DNA from: Bacillus sp. V59.32b
GTDB lineage: Bacteria; Bacillota; Bacilli; Bacillales; DSM-1321
DNA: 64,000 nucleotides
Direction of reading: 5' to 3'
Assembly: GCF_003429085.1 (NCBI RefSeq)
Contig: NZ_QVTC01000017.1
Coordinates: forward strand, 1 to 64,000
Shown here in pieces: positions 57,734 to 64,000 of this stretch. Below the pieces are notes generated by a model that was given only the letters and a program-made list of their open reading frames with translations, was not told the origin of the DNA and did not search any database. The position numbers were made by a program, and so were the translations under genes. Each line of letters starts with the position of its first letter. The first letter of the stretch is position 1.

Positions 57734-57982
57734 ATGGCATTTCTTTGGATGTTGATTGTTGGCGGGGTTATTGGATGGCTTGGCGGTTTGATCATTGGGC
57801 GTGATGTACCGGGCGGAATCATTGGCAATATCGTTGCTGGTTTTGTTGGGGCCTGGCTCGGTTCAGTACTATTGGGATCTTTCGGACCTGTCATTGGCGG
57901 ATTTTATATTATCCCGGCATTAATCGGTGCAATCATTGTCGTTTTTCTAGTCAGTTTGGTCTTGCGAAGCATAAGGCGATAA
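57734..57982 (+). CDS. GlsB/YeaQ/YmgE family stress membrane protein
   Basis: 82 aa, three hydrophobic segments, glycine-rich, with GGVIGWLGGLIIGRD and PGGIIGNIVAGFVGAWLG, the transglycosylase-associated (YeaQ/YmgE) signature. Often co-regulated with the general stress response. The SD AAAGGGG precedes the ATG. Confidence 0.92.
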   Translation: MAFLWMLIVGGVIGWLGGLIIGRDVPGGIIGNIVAGFVGAWLGSVLLGSFGPVIGGFYIIPALIGAIIVVFLVSLVLRSIRR

Positions 57983-58205
57983 TCTGAAATGGATCTAAAC
58001 ACGGACTTATTCCTCCTTTAGTAAACGAATAACCATTTGGGGGGAGCCGGCAGTAGAGAATTTATCAGAATTCTGGTACTGACAGGTTTCCCATTTAGTC
58101 ATCTTGTTGCATATGAATTTCAAACAAAGCTTTAAGTAACCGGCACTCTGCCATTACCGGGAAACATGCATCGCCTTAACCTAAACTGAGTGGAGGTATT
58201 CAGGT

Positions 58206-58745
58206 ATGGAGAAGAAAGTAGTTGGCGTATTTAACGATGTGGATGAGGTAATCCGTTCCATTAATGATTTGAAAGAGCAGGGCTATACTTCCGATGACAT
58301 TTCACTGATTAGCAAGAACAGAAAGGAAAATGAATATATCGCGGAGGAAACAGACACGAAAATGGAAAAAGCCGGAGTCACGGGCGCGGCAGCTGGTGGA
58401 TTTATCGGTGCTGCCGTAGGACTGCTCGCTGGCATCGGTGCTTTTGCCATCCCGGGGATAGGTCCAATTATTGCGGCCGGGCCTATCCTTTCCACTCTTG
58501 GAGGAGCGACAGCCGGTGCAGGTGTCGGCCGCCTAATTGGAGCATTAATCGGCTTGGGTTTATCTGAAAAAGAAGCAAACGAATACGTAGAGAATATAAA
58601 AGAAGGTAAAATTCTCTTACTCGTAAATCGAGACGAGAATAAGCAGCCAGGAATTCAGATAACCCTCCGCCCCAATAAGGCATTAAATACCTCTGAAAAT
58701 GTCAGGGAAGAAACAGTCAGGCAGGGTAAGAACTTTGAATCTTGA
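58206..58745 (+). CDS. General stress protein (YflT/GSP17M domain)
   Basis: 179 aa: an N-terminal YflT domain (KVVGVFNDVDEVIRSINDLKEQGYTSDDISLIS), a central glycine/alanine-rich hydrophobic hairpin (TGAAAGGFIGAAVGLLAGIGAFAIPGIGP) and LSEKEANEYVENIKEGKILLLV. Relatives belong to the sigma-B regulon. The SD GGAGG precedes the ATG. Third stress-type membrane gene in a row. Confidence 0.88.
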   Translation: MEKKVVGVFNDVDEVIRSINDLKEQGYTSDDISLISKNRKENEYIAEETDTKMEKAGVTGAAAGGFIGAAVGLLAGIGAFAIPGIGPIIAAGPILSTLGGATAGAGVGRLIGALIGLGLSEKEANEYVENIKEGKILLLVNRDENKQPGIQITLRPNKALNTSENVREETVRQGKNFES

Positions 58746-59068
58746 TAAACCGAAACTGTAGGTTGAATAATGCTTAGCAGAGGGAGTCTTAAAAGGCCAA
58801 GGATCATGGCTTTAAAGAGACACCTCTTTTTTATTTACAGATAATTTGAACGGTAAGAAGTCTTTTATTTTATGGCTTCTATTCTTATTTATTTTCTTAT
58901 TTAATTGGTGCTTTTCCATTTCCTCAATGATTGTCGTTATATTTTTAGTAACACTGAGCACGAACTTGCATCTGATCACATTCCGCTTGCTTTATAATTT
59001 CCTGCACGATTAGCTATAATATAGGATAGCAATATGTAAAGAATGTGATTTAGGAAAGGGTTCGGTTT
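58746..59068. other. 323-bp gap, possible terminators only
   Basis: AAAGGCCA/TGGCTTT (near 58791-58813) and AGAG/CTCTTTTTT elements suggest a weak terminator for the stress gene. Otherwise AT-rich, with nothing coding. Confidence 0.4.
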
Positions 59069-60196
59069 ATGAAAAAAGTTATAGTAGTCGGGGCGGGTAT
59101 TCTCGGAGCATCGACAGCCTATCAGTTGGCGAAAATGGGTGCTGAGGTTCTGATTATAGATCGCAATGATAAAGGGCAGGCAACAGCTGCAGCTGCAGGG
59201 ATTATTTGCCCATGGATATCGCAGCGGCGCAACCAGGCCTGGTATCAGCTGGCAAAGGCAGGAGCACGCTATTACCCGGGACTGATTAAAGAGCTTGAAA
59301 GCGAAGGGGAGACAAATACGGGTTATGCTCAGGTAGGTGCTCTCAGTATCCACACTGACATGGAAAAAATGAAAAATCTAGAAGAACGTGTACAAAAACG
59401 AAAACCGGACGCATCGGAAATCGGTGATATTTCCCGGCTTGATGAAAAGGAAACCCGAAAGCACTTCCCGCCGCTCGCTGAAGGGTATCATTCGGTTCAT
59501 ATTGGCGGAGCCGCCCGTGTCGATGGCCGTGCGCTGCGTGATGCGTTAAAGAGATCTGCACAAAGAAACGGGGCAACCCTTTTAACCGGGGATGCTGCAC
59601 TGCAATTTAATTCGAACCGGGTAACAGGTGTAACGGTCGGTGATGAAACCCATTCGGCTGACAAAGTAATCGTTTGTGCGGGTGCCTGGGCCAATCAAAT
59701 ATTGAAGTCTTTAGGCGTTAATTTCCAAGTAAGCTTTCAAAAAGGACAAATCGTGCAGGTGCAGCTTCCTGATGCAGCTGACACACACAAGTGGCCGGTG
59801 GTCATCCCGCCTTCGGATAAATATCTTTTGGCTTTTAACGACCAGAGGGTATTAATCGGTTCAACCAACGAAGATGATATAGACGGTTACGATGTACGGG
59901 TAACAGCGCGGGGAGTGCAGGAACTCCTCAACAAAGGCTTGGAAATGGCTCCGGGTTTAGCGGATAGCACTTTTTTGGAAACAAGAGTCGGTTTTCGACC
60001 CTTCACCCCTGGTTCTTTGCCGGTGATCGGTTCTCTGCCCGGCTGGGATGACATTATAGTCGCAAACGGGCTCGGGGCATCCGGGTTGACGATGGGACCA
60101 TATATCGGGAACCAGTTGGCAAAGCTGGCACTCGACATGGATTTGGATATAGACCTCAATGATTATGATATTCAAAAAGCAATCGGGGACAATTGA
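59069..60196 (+). CDS. FAD-dependent oxidoreductase (DadA/glycine oxidase type)
   Basis: 375 aa. N-terminal FAD-binding VVGAGILGASTAYQLAKMGAEVLIID (GxGxxG, acidic end), a second nucleotide contact in GKGQATAAAAG-like DKGQATAAAAGIICPW, and C-terminal TRVGFRPFTPGSLPVIG ... NGLGASGLTMGP, the DAO-superfamily end. It oxidises an amine or D-amino acid; the substrate is not known. The SD GAAAGGG precedes the ATG. Single gene. Confidence 0.9.
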   Translation: MKKVIVVGAGILGASTAYQLAKMGAEVLIIDRNDKGQATAAAAGIICPWISQRRNQAWYQLAKAGARYYPGLIKELESEGETNTGYAQVGALSIHTDMEKMKNLEERVQKRKPDASEIGDISRLDEKETRKHFPPLAEGYHSVHIGGAARVDGRALRDALKRSAQRNGATLLTGDAALQFNSNRVTGVTVGDETHSADKVIVCAGAWANQILKSLGVNFQVSFQKGQIVQVQLPDAADTHKWPVVIPPSDKYLLAFNDQRVLIGSTNEDDIDGYDVRVTARGVQELLNKGLEMAPGLADSTFLETRVGFRPFTPGSLPVIGSLPGWDDIIVANGLGASGLTMGPYIGNQLAKLALDMDLDIDLNDYDIQKAIGDN

Positions 60197-60220
60197 TCCC
60201 CCATTGCTTTTTGTTTTTAT
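60179..60220. terminator. Terminator between the oxidoreductase and epimerase genes
   Basis: GCAAT-C-GGGG / CCCC-C-ATTGC stem around the oxidoreductase stop, with TTTTTGTTTTT behind it. Confidence 0.88.
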
Positions 60221-61128
60221 TATATGTTTGTATTTGATAAAGCAAGCTCGTCCTCAGGCAGTGCCTTCGTTTTTCCGTCATCATTCAGCACATCACGCCA
60301 TGTATGTCTTGGTTCATAACCAAGAATCTGTTTGGCCTTATCGTATGACATAAGAGTCTGATGGCCTTCGATAGGTGTCTTTAAAGTGACATTCGGGAAA
60401 AATCTGTCTACCAGCTCCTTGCTGGTCTCAGGAAAAATGGTATCCGGGGCCGTAATATGGAAAATTTCGAATCCCAAATCATCCTTTTCTATGGCAAGAA
60501 GACAGGCTCTGGCTGCATCCCGGACATCGCAATAGGCCCATGCATTTTTCTTTTGAGCGTCTCTTTGTCCTTCTTCACTCCAATGCATGATCGGAATTTT
60601 TTCATATTCATCCGGCTCATACATATTGGCAAACCGCAGCGCAACGACTTGGGTGTTTGCCATCTTGTTAAACATTTGTGACAGGTTTTCAGTCAACCGT
60701 TTTGCCATAGCATAGGAAGATTTGACGATTGTCGGATGTTCTTCGTCCACCGGCAGGTAGCTAAGTTCTTCCGGCTTGAACGGATAGCCGAGAACCGTTT
60801 CACTTGATGCCCATACAAGCTTAGGGATTTGAAGATCTTTGCAGGCTTCAAGGATGTTGAAATTAACGATCATATTGTTTTCAAATATTGCCTGGGATGT
60901 ATTCCGTACATCTGTAGGGATATTCCCCAGGTGGACAACTGCGTCGCTTCCTTTTAAAAGCTGAACGACCTGGCCATAATCACGCAATTCGGCCTGGATA
61001 AAATTTTGGGCGCGAGATTCCTCCCGCAATTTTCTATCCGATGCTGTGACCTCATGACCGGCTTCCAGGATGGTCCTGACCGTCCATCGCCCGATTTTAC
61101 CTGCTGCTCCCGTTACCACTACTTTCAC
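60220..61128 (-). CDS. NAD-dependent epimerase/dehydratase family protein
   Basis: 302-aa extended SDR: TGAAGKIGRWTVR (GxxGxxG), acidic ASDRK, VHLGNIPT, the SSE motif and SYAMAKR (YxxxK). The substrate is unknown, probably a sugar derivative. Start GTG 61128 with AAAGGAGCGG upstream. Convergent with the FAD enzyme. The 309-bp region to 61437 holds only its leader and the leader of 61438. Confidence 0.9.
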   Translation of the reverse strand: MKVVVTGAAGKIGRWTVRTILEAGHEVTASDRKLREESRAQNFIQAELRDYGQVVQLLKGSDAVVHLGNIPTDVRNTSQAIFENNMIVNFNILEACKDLQIPKLVWASSETVLGYPFKPEELSYLPVDEEHPTIVKSSYAMAKRLTENLSQMFNKMANTQVVALRFANMYEPDEYEKIPIMHWSEEGQRDAQKKNAWAYCDVRDAARACLLAIEKDDLGFEIFHITAPDTIFPETSKELVDRFFPNVTLKTPIEGHQTLMSYDKAKQILGYEPRHTWRDVLNDDGKTKALPEDELALSNTNI

Positions 61129-61437
61129 GATTTACCGCTCCTTTATCATGTTTTACCAATTAGGGTACGCCTTCTGAGAATTGCCCGGATAAATGAGCAC
61201 AAAATCCTCACAGCCAGTCGCACCTAATATCCTTGTTAGATTTCCCGTTTGTTAATTTTTTATGGGAGGAGACAGAATACCAAATAATGGTGGTTAACCT
61301 TATGTTTGGCCAAAAAAGTTTGATGTTGTGGAGAAATCATAATTAACTTTGTGTCAATAATACTTTGCAATAATTGAAGGATAAACTGTGGTAAAATGAT
61401 ATACAAATAATCATGCTGTAGACAATCGAGGTAAGTA

Positions 61438-61641
61438 ATGAAGATTTATCGGTTGAAAAAAGATTATAAACATCTTTTCAAAAAAGGAGCAATATTCTTT
61501 CTCGTTTCACATTCTGAATTTATTGGAGTCAAAGAGTTTGTCCTCCAATCTCAAGATCTGAAAGTAAAGCTGAATGTAAATGAGGAAGAACTAGAGAGTT
61601 ATTTTTTTGAATCAAAAGAATTTATTTATACAGGAGAGTAA
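61438..61641 (+). CDS. Small unknown protein (67 aa)
   Basis: Basic N-terminus (MKIYRLKKDYKHLFKKGAIF) and acidic end; alternating pattern suggests a small beta-barrel. No family recognised. GAGG lies 7 nt before the ATG. The next gene starts immediately after its stop (TAA-ATG), so they are translationally linked. Confidence 0.7.
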   Translation: MKIYRLKKDYKHLFKKGAIFFLVSHSEFIGVKEFVLQSQDLKVKLNVNEEELESYFFESKEFIYTGE

Positions 61642-61836
61642 ATGATGAGAGAATTAATTCAAGATTGTTTTATTGATACCCTGGGCATGCCGCCAAGTGA
61701 CGAACAAATCGAAACTGTTATCAAGAATATGCCCGAAGAATTAGTCAACTTAGCCGAGCAATCGGGAGAAAACGATAGCGAAGTTAGAGATAAAGTGTAC
61801 GTATGGCTGAATGAAAACATTAATGACTTTCTATAA
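61642..61836 (+). CDS. Small unknown acidic protein (64 aa)
   Basis: Acidic, all-helical pattern (DEQIETVIKNMPEELVNLAEQSGE ... DKVYVWLNENINDFL). No family recognised. Begins directly at the stop of 61438; the GGAG SD is inside the previous gene's end. The pair looks like a basic/acidic two-gene unit, which is an observation only. Confidence 0.7.
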   Translation: MMRELIQDCFIDTLGMPPSDEQIETVIKNMPEELVNLAEQSGENDSEVRDKVYVWLNENINDFL

Positions 61837-61991
61837 AAGCCTTTGTTCTTATTAATTTTATATCTTATTTTTCATTATAATTAGTATTGCAAAAGAAACT
61901 TTCACTGATTCATTCAACCTAAACTATATAGCTAAAAGGGACGATAAGACATTTAGTAATATGATAATAATTAGTTTAATGAGGTGCATTT

Positions 61992-62552
61992 ATGGCTAAC
62001 GCGGCAGGTCGAAAAAGGCTAAAGGTTGAAGGGGAAAACGGCAGTATTGAACTGACGAGTTATGATAAAGGACACGTATACATAGGTTACTACAATTTGG
62101 TTGTATTAGGCGAGGTTAAAAACGGTTATATACGCACTACCCATATGCTTTATGAATTATTAAATGTATCCAAATCATCGTTAAAGCTTGGAAAGGAAGA
62201 GTTACAGAGGATAGAGAGTTTTATAGAAACTCTAAATTCCGATAAATCGTTAATCACATCCAATCAGGCATTTGAGGCAGCTTTAGAAGCAAGGCAACCA
62301 TTTAAAGGTGCGGTGGTCTGTATTCTTCGCATCGAGCGATATGATGACAGTGGAGACCCTTATTATATGTATCAATTGTATAAAGATGGTCATGGATATG
62401 GAGAATTGACGAGTGAATCACTGATCATGCGCAACCTTATGCAATTAATACCTGCCCTTGGCAACCTTCAGTTAATCGATGTGGTAAAACTAAAGGGCAA
62501 CAATGTAAAGCCGTTTGAAACATGGACAGAAGTATTAGATTTTGAAGAATAA
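61992..62552 (+). CDS. Unknown 186-aa soluble protein
   Basis: Begins MANAAGRKRLKVEGENGSIELTSYDKGHVYIGYYN, mixed alpha/beta, no membrane span or signal. No family recognised. ATG 61992 has GAGGTG upstream. It lies 155 bp after the small pair, on the same strand. A G+C-rich patch (62560-62620) follows without a clean terminator. Confidence 0.75.
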   Translation: MANAAGRKRLKVEGENGSIELTSYDKGHVYIGYYNLVVLGEVKNGYIRTTHMLYELLNVSKSSLKLGKEELQRIESFIETLNSDKSLITSNQAFEAALEARQPFKGAVVCILRIERYDDSGDPYYMYQLYKDGHGYGELTSESLIMRNLMQLIPALGNLQLIDVVKLKGNNVKPFETWTEVLDFEE

Positions 62553-62777
62553 TAAAGGGCCGGCGGATGCCGCTCTTGCGGAGCAATCACTGATCTGGCC
62601 CCATCTTTCCGGCTCGCGGTTTATTATATATTGATATAGAATAGTACAGAAAACCCCTTGGGCCGGATCAACCCTTGGGGCTCTTCTTTATTATTAGGCT
62701 GTAATGTGCATTAACTTTAGTGTCCTTAACTAAGATATTGATCTTTCTGATTTTTTCACGATAAAATGCCGGAATAT

Positions 62778-63152
62778 TTATGGCTTCTGATTCGGGCCGT
62801 TTAGATCTAAAATAATTTTGCCAGACCATTCTTGGCCACTTGGTGTACCGACCCTTATGTCAACTTCATTAGGCCAGGAAGGGTGCAGCCTTGGTTGACC
62901 TCCAGGATAATTCCCCGCTTGTTGCCCTGCTCGGTAACCATCCCGATAACCTGCCCGATAACCATCCCGATACCCTTGTCTATAGCCTTGTCTATAACCC
63001 TGTCGGTATCCTTGCTGATACCCTGGTTGTTGCCCGGGATACTGTCCTGCTTGTTGCCTGTTAAGTTCCTCTGCTGTTATTTCTGTCTGCATATCATGTT
63101 CCTGACTTATTGGATTAACCGGCACATGATAGTACTGATTTTCATTATCCAT
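62778..63152 (-). CDS. Protein with GYR tetrapeptide tandem repeat
   Basis: 124 aa. The first 45 residues are polar; then seven near-perfect Q/D/A-G-Y-R units in tandem, a PGQQPGYQQ-like lead-in, and a C-terminal segment LHPSWPNEVDIRVGTPSGQEWSGKI. Tyr/Gly/Arg repeats of this kind occur in spore coat or surface proteins, but I can name no family. GAGGTGG precedes the ATG. It may be sporulation-linked (inference). Confidence 0.75.
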   Translation of the reverse strand: MDNENQYYHVPVNPISQEHDMQTEITAEELNRQQAGQYPGQQPGYQQGYRQGYRQGYRQGYRDGYRAGYRDGYRAGQQAGNYPGGQPRLHPSWPNEVDIRVGTPSGQEWSGKIILDLNGPNQKP

Positions 63153-63484
63153 ATAATCACCACCTCATGCATGGTATGCTGTTTGGTAATCATTGAGCCT
63201 TTCCAAGCGATAAAAATTACAGAACCATCATCGTGTATGAAAAAATCAGTACATAGTTACTTAATTGGACGGTTTAGATAAAGACGAACTAATAGACATA
63301 GTATCCACTGAACAAAAACAAAACCCCTTCCTGATAAACATTCTAGATCTTTTAAAGAGGAACAGTCTTTCACCTGGACGCACTTCTATCCTGTGCATTG
63401 TACTCCATTGATTAACATTTTTGAATTGAATTTCTTCTTTCTGCAAATAATACAAATTGGTTAGGAAAAATAAACAATAAAGGA
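63153..63484. other. Divergent promoter region, GYR gene / dps
   Basis: A sigma-A-like promoter for the ferritin gene: TTGAAT (63426-63431), 16 bp, TAATAC (63448-63453). The 77-aa minus-strand frame at 63261-63494 has no SD and is rejected. No other gene is seen. Confidence 0.5.
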
Positions 63485-64000
63485 ATGGAATCAAAAGTGG
63501 AACAAAATATGGGAATACATGAGAATATGAGCAACTTTGAAGGTAAGTTCAATCTAGATAAAACTGGATTTGATCCTAAGATGCCAGGTCACACAAGCCA
63601 TCATGACATGATACTTAGGCAGGAGCCGAGAACAGTAAAGAAGATTGGAGCAGGTATAAGCCTGCCATATGAAACAAGAGAAGAAATGGCTTTACATCTT
63701 GATGATCACCAATGTGCATTAAATGTTGCCCTTCATCAGTATAATAAACATCACTGGTTGACAGAAGGGGCAGAGGCATTTTTAAGTTTACACGAACTTC
63801 TGAATGAACACAGAGAAAAAACAAATGAACATATCGATATGGTAGGGGAGCGTGTAGCACGTTTAGGTGGTGTCCCAACAGCGCATCCTATTACACAGCA
63901 TGAACTTTCTTATATTAAGCATGAAGTGGAAGGACGCTATACGATGCGGGATTTCCTTCGGAACGATTTAGAACATGAGTTGAAAATTCAACAAATGTTA
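63485..64000 (+). CDS. Dps-like ferritin (DpsA type), cut by window edge
   Basis: An open frame running off the right edge. An N-terminal extension (MESKVEQNMGIHENMSNFEG) is followed by the ferritin-like four-helix bundle with NKHHWLTEGAEAFLSLHELL, HIDMVGERVARLGGVPTAHP and the helix DFLRNDLEHELKIQ. The His, Asp and Glu ligands of the Dps iron site are present. It protects DNA from peroxide and iron in starved cells. ATG 63485 sits very near AAAGGA; GTG 63497 is the alternative. Confidence 0.88.
   Translation, partial: MESKVEQNMGIHENMSNFEGKFNLDKTGFDPKMPGHTSHHDMILRQEPRTVKKIGAGISLPYETREEMALHLDDHQCALNVALHQYNKHHWLTEGAEAFLSLHELLNEHREKTNEHIDMVGERVARLGGVPTAHPITQHELSYIKHEVEGRYTMRDFLRNDLEHELKIQQML

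Overview
The window is a chromosomal segment from a low-to-moderate-GC, endospore-forming Firmicute of the family Bacillaceae (Bacillus in the broad sense). The evidence is gene content and order matching the Bacillus core: mutS-mutL, miaA-hfq, spoVK, hflX-ynbB-glnR-glnA, lexA divergent from yneA-yneB-ynzC, tkt, sirA, yneF, ccdA-yneI-ccdC. Shine-Dalgarno sites are strong and TTG/GTG starts are frequent. The species cannot be named from this sequence alone. No rRNA, prophage, insertion sequence or CRISPR array was found; there is one tRNA (Arg, CCT).

Layout. 1-4.6 kb: mismatch repair (mutS with a damaged 5' end, mutL). 4.6-7.4 kb: two microproteins, an RsbR-type stressosome paralogue and an HD-domain gene interrupted by a stop codon. 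7.4-10.4 kb: tRNA modification (miaA), RNA chaperone (hfq), spoVK and a glutaredoxin. 10.4-15.7 kb: a TRIC-type membrane protein, hflX, ynbB and the GlnR-controlled glutamine synthetase operon with two operators. 15.7-19.5 kb: nucleotidyltransferase, a Gln-rich pseudogene, a ZIP metal transporter, tRNA-Arg and an acetyltransferase. 19.6-25.4 kb: the SOS region (lexA/yneA-yneB-ynzC with LexA boxes), transketolase, sirA and yneF. 25.7-29.9 kb: three tiny unknown genes, an MBL-fold hydrolase with an acyl-CoA ligase, and a Spo0E-like phosphatase. 30-33 kb: cytochrome c biogenesis (ccdA, ccdC) around a CheY-like protein, a cold-shock protein and psiE.

From 33 kb on the content is more accessory: an XRE-cupin regulator, a MerR-TipAS regulator behind a 19-bp-spacer promoter, ppiB, a PfpI-type protein, an exonuclease, a class A PBP, a D,D-carboxypeptidase, a second acyl-CoA ligase behind a consensus cre site, and a cysL/cysJI sulfite-reduction module. 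These are followed by general-stress-type small membrane proteins (one behind a sigma-B-like promoter), an FAD amine oxidase-like enzyme, an NAD-dependent epimerase, several unknown small genes, a GYR-repeat protein, and a Dps-like ferritin running off the right edge.

The most notable pattern is gene decay. Besides the mutS 5' lesion, at least five genes carry single lesions: stops at 6498 and 16960, a +1 in an A9 run at 36401, a -1 at 38249, and a small deletion at 45871. There is also a decayed LysR 3' fragment at 48581. A mismatch-repair defect is one explanation; draft-sequence error is the alternative. Two intergenic repeat families (54.4 kb, and 35.1 plus 44.8 kb) are unexplained. I did not find a convincing new multi-gene system.
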